Shown here: positions 7,920-14,783 of the stretch, piece after piece
How positions within the stretch are numbered: the stretch's first letter is position 1
Layout: each line of letters opens with the position of its first letter
Source of the DNA: Hymenobacter terrenus
GTDB taxonomy: Bacteria > Bacteroidota > Bacteroidia > Cytophagales > Hymenobacteraceae
Direction of reading: 5' to 3'
NCBI RefSeq assembly: GCF_000972495.1
Contig: NZ_LATM01000020.1
Coordinates: 1-64,000, forward strand
DNA: 64,000 bases
Notes under the pieces: generated by a model
Seen by the model: only the letters and a program-made list of their open reading frames with translations
Databases searched by the model: none
Told to the model about the DNA's origin: nothing
Program-made: the position numbers and the translations under genes

Positions 7920-9050
7920 TTAAAATGAAATGGCAATGCTCGTGGTCATGTTGCCGTAGCTCTTGTTAATAGCGTCATCGCTGCGGGCGAAAATGCCGTT
8001 AATGCCATTCAAATACCGGCCCTCTATCCGAAAAACAACGTTGCTGGTCGGTGCGTAATCCATGTTGAGCGAGCCGCCCGCTACTCGGAAATTTGCATCG
8101 GTTGTGTTGGGCTTGATGCCTTGAATAATCACGCCCCGCTCTGCGTAGTAGTACTCGCCGCGTAGCGTAGTCGAAAGCTTATCAGTCAGCTTGTATTTGA
8201 GGAACGCCGATGCTGTATGCCACGTGTCGTAGTTCGAAGCGGTGGCGCTTTGCTGCTTGCCCACATCAAATATCAAGGCCAGATTCACCCGCTCGGCGGG
8301 CGCGTAGGTGATATAGAAATCGTGAAAATACCGGCGGCGCACGGCCTCTGTGGTGGGCTGCTCGTTGCCGTAGAATGTGCTGCTATTGATGAGCAGCTTG
8401 TCCGAGGGCTTCCACTGAATCTGGGTGCCGAGAGCTTTGGCCTGGTTGGTTTCGCGGATGTTCTGCCAGCCGTTCAGTACCAGCCCGGTCAGGGTTAGCT
8501 TGGGACCTACTTCGTAGGTGAAGCGCGCCCCAGACTCATAGTAGGGAGAATTCTCGGCCATGAGCGAACGGGTCAGCGTCCAGTTGTCTTTCGAAATGGC
8601 CGACTCGAACCCAATGTGCGAGCCGAAAATACCCAAATCCAGCCAAGCTTTGGCAAACGGCCGGAACCCGGCGTAAGCCTCGAACACATGCCGCAGAGCC
8701 TGGTCTTCGGCCGCGTAGTTGGCGCTGACGTAGGTGCCCGCGTGCAGGCCCAATGCGCCACGCACCTTGCCATCGTCGTAGCGCACACCAATAACGGCTT
8801 GGTTGATGGTGAACTCATTCTGGCGGTTGTGCGAGTAGAGGAACGACTGGCGGTTGTTGCCATTATCGTACTTAAAATCGTAGCCGTAATAGCCGTCGAC
8901 GAAGCCGTAGGTGGTCAGCGGATTTGGGATGGCCTGGGCGGGAGCTACAGCGAGTGGCACGGCCAAGCTCGGGTCGGTGGTGGGCGTGGTTTGGGCCAGG
9001 GCGGCACTTGTACTCAGAGCAACGAGAGCAGGTAATAGTAGTTTTTTCAT
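7920..9050 (-). CDS. Outer-membrane beta-barrel porin (OmpL-like / bbp2), Kdp-associated
   Basis: 376 residues: signal peptide MKKLLLPALVALSTSAALAQ, then alternating beta-strand sequence with many Tyr/Gly turns, ending in the outer-membrane signature ...TTSIAISF (C-terminal Phe). It resembles the putative beta-barrel porin-2 family found in Bacteroidota. The start at 9050 is chosen because it begins the signal peptide; ten extra codons upstream are not signal-like. It is embedded between kdpC and kdpD, so a role in letting K+ (or another solute) through the outer membrane under K+ limitation is a reasonable inference. Confidence 0.82.
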   Translation of the reverse strand: MKKLLLPALVALSTSAALAQTTPTTDPSLAVPLAVAPAQAIPNPLTTYGFVDGYYGYDFKYDNGNNRQSFLYSHNRQNEFTINQAVIGVRYDDGKVRGALGLHAGTYVSANYAAEDQALRHVFEAYAGFRPFAKAWLDLGIFGSHIGFESAISKDNWTLTRSLMAENSPYYESGARFTYEVGPKLTLTGLVLNGWQNIRETNQAKALGTQIQWKPSDKLLINSSTFYGNEQPTTEAVRRRYFHDFYITYAPAERVNLALIFDVGKQQSATASNYDTWHTASAFLKYKLTDKLSTTLRGEYYYAERGVIIQGIKPNTTDANFRVAGGSLNMDYAPTSNVVFRIEGRYLNGINGIFARSDDAINKSYGNMTTSIAISF

Positions 9051-9131
9051 TGAAAAGCAGCAAAAATCAGTTTTTGCCAAAGGGAAGGTAGCAGGCCAAA
9101 CGCTGGCGAAGGAGCTCGACCGTTGAAAAAA

Positions 9132-9695
9132 TTATTTATTGCTGCCTAAGGCGTCGAGAGCGAGGTTTAGCTTCAGCACATTCACCTGGTCAGGGCCGAG
9201 GGTGCCAGCTTCAACCTGCTCCCGCACCAGGGCCCGCACGCGGCCCGCGGCCAGCTTGCGGGCGCGGGCCACGCGGGGTACCTGCACCAGCGCGCCCTGC
9301 GGCGAAAGGTGCGGGTCGAGCCCCGAGCCGCTGGCCGTAAGCAGTTCGGCGGGCACGTCAGCGGCTTTCACGCCGGGGTTTTGCACCAGGAAAGTGTCGA
9401 GGCGAGCCTTCACCACGGCCAGGTACTCAGGGTTGCTCGGGCCCTTGTTCGAGCCGCTGGAAGCATCGGCGTGGTAGTCGGCGGCCGAGGGCCGGGAGTT
9501 GAAATACTCCGGCTTATCGAACTTCTGCCCCACGTTGGCGAAGCCCACCACATGGCCATTGCGGGAAACCTGCACGCCGGCCCCCTGGCCGGGCACGGCC
9601 TGCGCCACAGCCCACACCAGGGCCGGATAAAGCACGCAGCATAGCACCATCATGGCAAGCGTGAGGCGGAGAGCGGAAATGAGTTGGGATTTCAT
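9132..9695 (-). CDS. kdpC: K+-transporting ATPase subunit C
   Basis: 187 residues. One N-terminal membrane helix (about 8-29, LTLAMMVLCCVLYPALVWAV) is followed by the KdpC core, with FDKPEYFNSRPSAADYHA, SSGSNKGPSNPEYL and the DLDPHLSPQ-like GSGLDPHLSPQGALVQVPRV. KdpC is the periplasm-facing accessory subunit that stabilises KdpA/KdpB and modulates ATP affinity. It lies 151 bp downstream of kdpB; a palindromic repeat fills the gap, whereas kdpB and kdpC are nearly adjacent in most genomes. Confidence 0.97.
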   Translation of the reverse strand: MKSQLISALRLTLAMMVLCCVLYPALVWAVAQAVPGQGAGVQVSRNGHVVGFANVGQKFDKPEYFNSRPSAADYHADASSGSNKGPSNPEYLAVVKARLDTFLVQNPGVKAADVPAELLTASGSGLDPHLSPQGALVQVPRVARARKLAAGRVRALVREQVEAGTLGPDQVNVLKLNLALDALGSNK

Positions 9696-9721
9696 TGGGT
9701 TGGGGTTTGGTTACTTCAAAA

Positions 9722-9817
9722 CGTCATGCCGAGCGGAGCCGAGGCATCTCGCTCGCATCGTTGCCACGGTTGAGTTACTGCTGCACGCGAGATGCCTCGG
9801 CTCTGCTCGGCATGACG
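9722..9817. repeat. Inverted repeat, TCATGCCGAGC family, between kdpB and kdpC
   Basis: 31-bp arms (9722-9752 and 9787-9817) are inverted copies with a single mismatch, built around GTCATGCCGAGC and GAGGCATCTCG. The loop is 34 bp. A shorter relative (GTCATGCTG...CAGCATGAC) lies at 14111-14138 in the kdpA-kdpF gap. It sits inside the operon, so it may act on the kdpB-kdpC mRNA. Confidence 0.8.
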
Positions 9818-9846
9818 GGCGTTTGACGGGCTTTTGGTTGAATCAG

Positions 9847-11892
9847 CTATAAAAACATGCTCACCAGCAAGTCAATGACCTTGATGCCGATGAAGGGCAC
9901 TATCACCCCGCCGAGGCCATAAATCAGCAGGTTGCGGCGCAGCAGCGCGGAGGCGCCGATGGGCGTGTAGGCCACGCCGCGCAGGGCCAGCGGCACCAGC
10001 GCCGGGATGATGAGGGCGTTGAAAATCACGGCCGAGAGAATGGCCGACTGCGGCGACTTCAGCCCCATGATGTTGAGCGCGCCCAGGCCGGGGATAGCCA
10101 ACATGAATAGTGCCGGCACGATGGCGAAGTACTTGGCCACATCGTTGGCAATGGAGAAGGTGGTGAGCGTGCCGCGCGTCATGAGCAGCTGCTTACCGAT
10201 TTCGACTACTTCGATGAGCTTGGTGGGGTCGTTGTCGAGGTCGACCATGTTGCCGGCTTCCTTAGCGGCTTGGGTGCCCGAGTTCATGGCCACGCCCACG
10301 TCGGCCTGGGCCAGGGCGGGGGCATCGTTGGTGCCGTCGCCCATCATGGCCACCAGCTTGCCCTGCTGCTGCTCGGTGCGGATGTACTGCATCTTGTCCT
10401 CGGGCTTGGCCTCGGCGATGAAGTCGTCCACGCCGGCTTTGTCGGCAATGAATTTGGCGGTGAGCGGATTGTCGCCGGTTACCATTACGGTCTTGATGCC
10501 CATGTTGCGCAGGCGCTCAAACCGCTCCTGAATGCCGGGCTTGATGATGTCCTGCAATTCCACCACGCCCAGTACCCGGTCGTTTTCGCTCACCACCAGC
10601 GGGGTACCGCCGTTGCTGGCCACGGCCTGCACCCGTTCGGCCACTTCGGTAGCGTAGGGCTGGCCGGCGGCTTCCGACAGCTTGCGGATGGCATCGGCCG
10701 CGCCCTTGCGGATGCGGGTACCGTTGGGCAGCGTCACGCCCGAACTGCGGGTTTCGGCGGTGAACTTGATCAGCGCGGCCCCTTCCAAACGGGGTTGCAG
10801 CTGCGCGGGGTCCACCTTGTGGTCGCGGGCCAGCGCCACAATGCTTTTGCCTTCGGGCGTTTCATCGGTGAGCGAACTCAGGGTGGCCAACTCCACGAAC
10901 TGCCCCAGGGCCACGCCGGGCGCGGGCCAGAAGTGCGTGGCCTGGCGGTTGCCGATGGTAATGGTACCGGTCTTATCCAGCAGCAGCACATCAATGTCCC
11001 CGGCCGTTTCCACGGCCTTGCCGCTTTTGGTAATCACGTTGGCGCGCAGGGCGCGGTCCATGCCGGCAATGCCGATGGCCGAGAGCAGCCCGCCAATAGT
11101 AGTCGGAATCAGGCACACGAACAGCGCAATAAAGGAAGCCACCGCGATGGGCGTTTTCGAGTACTCAGCAAAGGGCTGCAAGGTGACGCACACAATCACA
11201 AACACCAGCGTGAAGCCCGCCAGCAGGATGGTGAGGGCAATTTCGTTCGGCGTTTTCTGCCGCGACGCGCCCTCGACCAGCGCAATCATCTTGTCGAGAA
11301 ACGACTCGCCGGGCGCGGTGGTCACCTGCACCACAATGCGGTCGCTCAGCACCTTGGTACCGCCCGTGACACTGGATTTATCGCCGCCCGCCTCCCGAAT
11401 CACCGGGGCCGACTCGCCGGTAATGGCCGACTCGTCAATGGTAGCCAAGCCTTCGACAATCTCGCCATCGGTGGGGATAATCTCGCCGGCCTCAACCACG
11501 AAAATCTGGCCCTTCTGGAGCTGGGCCGAGCTGACCTGCTGCAGCTGGCCGTTGTCGAGGCGCACGTTGGCGGGCGTGTCCTGGCGGGTTTTGCGGAGCG
11601 AGTCGGCCTGGGCCTTGCCCCGCGCCTCGGCGATGGCCTCGGCGAAATTGGCGAAGAGCAGGGTCAGAAACAGTACCGCGAACACCGTGAAGTTGTAGCC
11701 GAAGCTGCCCTGCGCCGCATCCGGCCGGAAGAGCAGGCCCAGCGTCACGAACAGCATCACCACGGTACCAATTTCCACGGTGAACATCACCGGGTTGCGA
11801 AACATCGTGCGCGGGTCGAGCTTCACGAAGGCCTGCTTAGTGGCCTCAGCAATGAGCGCGGGTTGAAATAAGGATTGGGATTTGGAAGCCAT
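9847..11892 (-). CDS. kdpB: K+-transporting P-type ATPase subunit B
   Basis: 681 residues, the usual KdpB length. Actuator motif TGESAPV at about 158-164, phosphorylation motif LLDKTGTITIGN with catalytic D306, VTGDNPLTA in the P domain, and hinge MMGDGTNDAPALAQADVG. KdpB hydrolyses ATP and drives K+ passed from KdpA. Codon use and GC match the neighbours. A 491-bp gap separates its start from the end of kdpA; it is filled with a tandem repeat and a palindromic repeat, so the two subunits may be transcribed with an unusual intercistronic region or from a second promoter. Confidence 0.98.
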   Translation of the reverse strand: MASKSQSLFQPALIAEATKQAFVKLDPRTMFRNPVMFTVEIGTVVMLFVTLGLLFRPDAAQGSFGYNFTVFAVLFLTLLFANFAEAIAEARGKAQADSLRKTRQDTPANVRLDNGQLQQVSSAQLQKGQIFVVEAGEIIPTDGEIVEGLATIDESAITGESAPVIREAGGDKSSVTGGTKVLSDRIVVQVTTAPGESFLDKMIALVEGASRQKTPNEIALTILLAGFTLVFVIVCVTLQPFAEYSKTPIAVASFIALFVCLIPTTIGGLLSAIGIAGMDRALRANVITKSGKAVETAGDIDVLLLDKTGTITIGNRQATHFWPAPGVALGQFVELATLSSLTDETPEGKSIVALARDHKVDPAQLQPRLEGAALIKFTAETRSSGVTLPNGTRIRKGAADAIRKLSEAAGQPYATEVAERVQAVASNGGTPLVVSENDRVLGVVELQDIIKPGIQERFERLRNMGIKTVMVTGDNPLTAKFIADKAGVDDFIAEAKPEDKMQYIRTEQQQGKLVAMMGDGTNDAPALAQADVGVAMNSGTQAAKEAGNMVDLDNDPTKLIEVVEIGKQLLMTRGTLTTFSIANDVAKYFAIVPALFMLAIPGLGALNIMGLKSPQSAILSAVIFNALIIPALVPLALRGVAYTPIGASALLRRNLLIYGLGGVIVPFIGIKVIDLLVSMFL

Positions 11893-12008
11893 GTTAGAAG
11901 AAAATCAGAAGGCGAGCCGGCCCGAGGAACTCAAGAGCAGGCAAAAGCAGTGCATGAGCAGGCACAAGTGCCATAGGTATGCCCCAAAGTGGGGTGGGTA
12001 GTAGCCAA

Positions 12009-12176
12009 AGTGCCAGTCGTAAGCCCGAAAGTGTTAGTCGTAAGCCCGAAAGTGTTAGTCGTAAGCCTGGAAGTGCCAGTCGTAAGCCCGGAAGTGTTAG
12101 TCGTAAGCTCGGAAGTGCCAGTCGTATGTTCAGAAGTGCCAGTCGTAAGCTCGGAAGTGTCAGTCGTAAGCTAAAA
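12009..12176. repeat. Eight tandem 21-bp repeats between kdpB and kdpA
   Basis: Eight consecutive copies of a 21-bp unit with consensus AGTGYYAGTCGTAAGCYCGR plus one A. The copies start at 12009, 12030, 12051, 12072, 12093, 12114, 12135 and 12156, with mismatches in only a few positions per copy. Because 21 is a multiple of three, plus-strand frames stay open and would read as Ser-Arg-Lys-Pro-rich or Val-rich heptads. I see no start context, so I treat it as non-coding repeat DNA. Confidence 0.85.
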
Positions 12177-12244
12177 AGCGGCTGTTGAGCAGCTCAAAAT
12201 GGCTGCCGGTTCGGGCTCAGAAGCTTTTTGAGTGCGTCAGCCCG

Positions 12245-12342
12245 CTGTAGAGACGCGACCCATCGCGTCTCCCCGTTGAACGATGAAGGAACGACACCCA
12301 CGCGGCGCGGACGCCGAGACACGATGGGTCGCGTCTCTACAG
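12245..12342. repeat. Interspersed inverted repeat, GTAGAGACGCG family, copy 2
   Basis: Arms 12245-12275 and 12312-12342 are inverted with about four mismatches. The left arm is followed by GTTGAACGAT as in the copy at 3222-3340. It sits immediately downstream of kdpA, next to the 21-bp tandem repeats. Confidence 0.75.
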
Positions 12343-12383
12343 GGGGCTGGTGCGGCTTTCATTAACTCAGACAGCTTCTTTTC

Positions 12384-14084
12384 TTAGTACAGCGTGAAAT
12401 GCTCGGCCAGCGGCCCCAGCGCCAGCGCGGGGAAGAAGGCCAGTGCCGCGATAATCCAAATCACAAAGAAGACCATCACGCCAAACGTGGCGGTATCGAC
12501 GCGCAGCGTGCCGGCGCTTTCGGGAATGTATTTCTTGCGCGCTAGCAGGCCGGCAATGGCCACCGGCCCGATGATGGGCAGGTAGCGGGCCAGCAGCAGC
12601 ACCACCCCGGTGCTGATGTTCCACCACGGCGTGTTATCGCCCAGGCCCTCGAAGCCCGAGCCGTTGTTGGCGGCCGACGAGGTGAACTCATACAGCATCT
12701 CCGAGAAACCGTGGTAGCTGGGGTTGGCCAGCCAGCCGGCGTACTCGGTGGGGTTGCTGGCGTAGAGGTGGGCCGACAGCGCCGTGCCCGTGAGGATGAG
12801 CAGCGGGTGCAGCAGGGCAATGACAATGGCAATTTTCATCTCGCGGGCCTCAATCTTCTTGCCCAGGAATTCCGGGGTTCTCCCCACCATCAGGCCTGAG
12901 ATAAACACGGCCACGATGATGAACACGAAGAAGTTAAGAAAGCCCACTCCCACCCCGCCGTAGAAGGCGTTGGTCATCATGCCCAGCAGTGTGTTCATGC
13001 CCGACAGGGGCGTGAGGGAGTCGTGCATGGCATTCACCGAGCCGTTGCTGGTGACGGTGGTGGTAATGGCCCACAGCGCCGAAGCCGGGGCCCCGAGGCG
13101 GATTTCCTTGCCTTCCATCGAGCCCAGGCTTTGGTCGACACCCAGGTGGCCGATGGCGGGGTTGCCGTGCATTTCGAGCGCCACGGTGGGCACTTGCAGC
13201 AGCAGGTAGCCGGCCGTCATCACCCCAAATACCATCCAGCCCAGCTTGGGCCGGCCCAGGTAGTAGCCGAAGGCCAGCGCCATGGCAATAGGAATCAGGA
13301 TAATGGCTCCATTCTCCACGGCATTGGTGAGGTAGGTAGGATTCTCGAGCGGGTGGGCCGAGTTGACGCCGAAGAATCCACCGCCATTGGTCCCAATCTG
13401 CTTGATACCAATCAGGGCTGCGGCCGGGCCCCGGCTCACGCTCACCGAGTCGCCTTGCACCGTCACGATGGGCGCTTTGGCCGCCCAGTTCATCGGCGTG
13501 CCCTGGAACACCAGCACCAGCGCCACGGCCAGTGACAGCGGCAGTAAGATGCGGGTAATACTCTTAACGAAGTAGTTATAGAAGTTACCCAGCTTCTCGG
13601 TGGTGCCTTCGCGCAGGGCGTTGAATACGACCACGCAGGCGGCCAAGCCGGTCGCAGCCGTCACGAATTGTAAGAACATCAGGCAGAACACCTGCGAGAA
13701 GTACGTCACGCCCGATTCGCCGGAGTAGTGCTGCAAGTTGCAGTTCACCAAGAAGGAAATGGCCGTGTTAAACGCCTGGTCGGGCGTCATGGAGGGGTTA
13801 TGGTCGGGATTGAGCGGCAGGCTACCCTGCGTGCAGAGCACGAACATAGCCCAGATAAACCACACCAGATTGATGGTGAGCAGCGCCACCAGGTGCTGCT
13901 GCCAGGTCATACCCCGGTTGGCATCGATGCCGCCAATGCGGAACAGCAGCCGCTCAAACGGCGCCAGGAAATCGGTCCAGCTCGTGTCGCCCCGGTACAC
14001 GGTGGCCAGGTAGCGGCCCAGCGGAATGGCCAGCAGCACCGTGCTGCCGAAAATGAGCAGGATACCGAGAATTTCTTTGTTCAT
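12384..14084 (-). CDS. kdpA: K+-transporting ATPase subunit A
   Basis: 566 residues with ten or more membrane helices and four K+-channel-like selectivity loops, for example NTAISFLVNCNLQHYSGE, QIGTNGGGFFGVNSAHPLE and SAANNGSGFEGLGDNTP. KdpA binds and translocates K+ in the inner membrane, with KdpB providing the energy. The ATG at 14084 matches the KdpA N-terminus. It lies 66 bp downstream of the tiny kdpF. No frameshift or missing filter loop is seen. Confidence 0.98.
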   Translation of the reverse strand: MNKEILGILLIFGSTVLLAIPLGRYLATVYRGDTSWTDFLAPFERLLFRIGGIDANRGMTWQQHLVALLTINLVWFIWAMFVLCTQGSLPLNPDHNPSMTPDQAFNTAISFLVNCNLQHYSGESGVTYFSQVFCLMFLQFVTAATGLAACVVVFNALREGTTEKLGNFYNYFVKSITRILLPLSLAVALVLVFQGTPMNWAAKAPIVTVQGDSVSVSRGPAAALIGIKQIGTNGGGFFGVNSAHPLENPTYLTNAVENGAIILIPIAMALAFGYYLGRPKLGWMVFGVMTAGYLLLQVPTVALEMHGNPAIGHLGVDQSLGSMEGKEIRLGAPASALWAITTTVTSNGSVNAMHDSLTPLSGMNTLLGMMTNAFYGGVGVGFLNFFVFIIVAVFISGLMVGRTPEFLGKKIEAREMKIAIVIALLHPLLILTGTALSAHLYASNPTEYAGWLANPSYHGFSEMLYEFTSSAANNGSGFEGLGDNTPWWNISTGVVLLLARYLPIIGPVAIAGLLARKKYIPESAGTLRVDTATFGVMVFFVIWIIAALAFFPALALGPLAEHFTLY

Positions 14085-14110
14085 GGGTGTGCGGGGTAAT
14101 TAAATCTTCT

Positions 14111-14138
14111 GTCATGCTGAGCGCAGCCGCAGCATGAC
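14111..14138. repeat. Short palindrome GTCATGCTG...CAGCATGAC
   Basis: 9-bp perfect arms (14111-14119 and 14130-14138) around AGCGCAGCCG in the kdpA-kdpF gap. The core is related to the larger element at 9722-9817. Confidence 0.6.
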
Positions 14139-14150
14139 GTTGTTTTTAAA

Positions 14151-14231
14151 TCAGAACTTTTCCGGTTTGAGCATCACGTAGCACAAATAGCCGAAGGTGG
14201 CAATGGCAAGCAGCAGCAGGGCGAACATCAT
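14151..14231 (-). CDS. kdpF: KdpF, small membrane subunit of the Kdp ATPase
   Basis: A 26-residue ORF, MMFALLLLAIATFG... ending in YVMLKPEKF: one hydrophobic helix followed by the short basic/acidic tail typical of KdpF (the family ends in patterns like Y-x-x-L/I-x-x-E-x-F). It is too short for ordinary gene calling. Position directly upstream of kdpA, on the same strand and 66 bp away, is exactly where kdpF lies in characterised operons, where it stabilises the KdpABC complex. Two consecutive ATG codons (14231 and 14228) are possible starts. Confidence 0.85.
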   Translation of the reverse strand: MMFALLLLAIATFGYLCYVMLKPEKF

Positions 14232-14258
14232 GGCAGTGGGAGCGAAAGCGGAGTAAAA

Positions 14259-14354
14259 TCAGATGCGGTCGAAGAAGTCAATGGCGCGGAAAAACAGCCA
14301 GAAGCTAGCAAGGCCAGCGACATACAATAGCGGAATCATAAGAAGAGCAGACAT
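14259..14354 (-). CDS. 31-residue membrane micro-ORF at the head of the kdp operon
   Basis: ATG at 14354 to TGA at 14259, giving MSALLMIPLLYVAGL... with one hydrophobic helix and the polar end FFRAIDFFDRI. It begins 27 nt upstream of kdpF on the same strand and about 28 nt downstream of the expected start site of the sigma-54-like promoter at 14393-14408, so it would be the first cistron of the operon. I do not recognise a named family. Size and topology resemble KdpF, which suggests a second small accessory subunit. An alternative start is the internal ATG giving MIPLLYV. Confidence 0.6.
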   Translation of the reverse strand: MSALLMIPLLYVAGLASFWLFFRAIDFFDRI

Positions 14355-14392
14355 GAGCAATCAGGGTTAGAAGCGTCGTGTGCCGGAGGGTT

Positions 14393-14408
14393 GGCAAGGA
14401 GCGACCCA
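14393..14408 (-). promoter_or_regulatory. Candidate sigma-54 (-24/-12) promoter for the kdp operon
   Basis: On the minus strand the sequence is TGGGTCGCTCCTTGCC. Compared with the sigma-54 consensus TGGCACG-N4-TTGCA it keeps TGG, CG, the exact 4-bp spacer and TTGC, with the essential GG and GC ten bases apart. The predicted start (about 14382) leaves a leader of roughly 28 nt before the micro-ORF. The neighbouring regulator is of the NtrC sigma-54-activating class, which supports the call. Confidence 0.6.
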
Positions 14409-14411
14409 ATC

Positions 14412-14430
14412 AGTGGCAAGCTTGGCCACT
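14412..14430. promoter_or_regulatory. Possible operator: inverted repeat AGTGGC-N7-GCCACT
   Basis: Six-bp perfect arms with a central AAGCTT, only 3 bp upstream of the -24 element. It could bind the NtrC-type regulator, but activator sites usually lie farther upstream, so the role is uncertain. Confidence 0.35.
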
Positions 14431-14783
14431 TCTAAACAACCCACTGATTATGAATGAAAATATTTTCAGAACCGCCGCAGCAAATTCATGAGCCCGGTAC
14501 CGGACCGTAGCGTTTCGCTAGGGTATTTCTCAAAATGCTAGGCTGGTCGGCTAGGGCAGCCTGTATGGGGGCGGCTGTGGGCCCGGTACAGGCCCACGGG
14601 CATGAGCAGACACGCGCCGGGCCGAGCCTGATTTCCTGCGCTTCTGCCTGGAATGGCGCGGCTACGATATGCGGGGCTTCATGGCCGCAGCTCTCCATCG
14701 GCGCCTTCAGCCCCTAGGTTGCCAACGGTGAATTCAATGGCGACTTACCTCCGCACGCCCCGGGGCGCTAGCCCCCAAAGTAC
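14431..14783. other. Intergenic stretch between the NtrC-type regulator and the kdp promoter
   Basis: 353 bp. Short ORFs on both strands run through it, but none has family-like composition, a plausible start or a partner frame. A local inverted repeat (GGGCCCGGTAC...GGCCCAC, about 14578-14598) is weak. I see no confident gene; upstream activator sites for the sigma-54 promoter would be expected here. Confidence 0.4.

Noticed and set aside
10270..11871. 533-codon open frame on the plus strand across kdpB
   Set aside because: It is antisense to kdpB, whose motifs are complete. GC-rich coding DNA leaves long open antisense frames; the translation has low-complexity Gly/Ala/His composition.
12009..12176. 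Possible CRISPR array
   Set aside because: Units are 21 bp, adjacent, without unique spacers, and no cas gene is near. It is a simple tandem repeat.
11979..12188. 69-codon frame over the 21-bp tandem repeats
   Set aside because: It stays open only because the repeat unit is 21 bp; another frame is open over the same repeats. No homologous protein pattern and no start context.
14412..14430. A second sigma-54 site in TGGCCAAGCTTGCC
   Set aside because: GG and GC are two bases too close together for sigma-54; kept only as a possible operator.
14486..14698. 70-codon minus-strand frame upstream of kdp
   Set aside because: No conserved pattern, no good start, and it is overlapped by an equally open plus-strand frame; left as intergenic.
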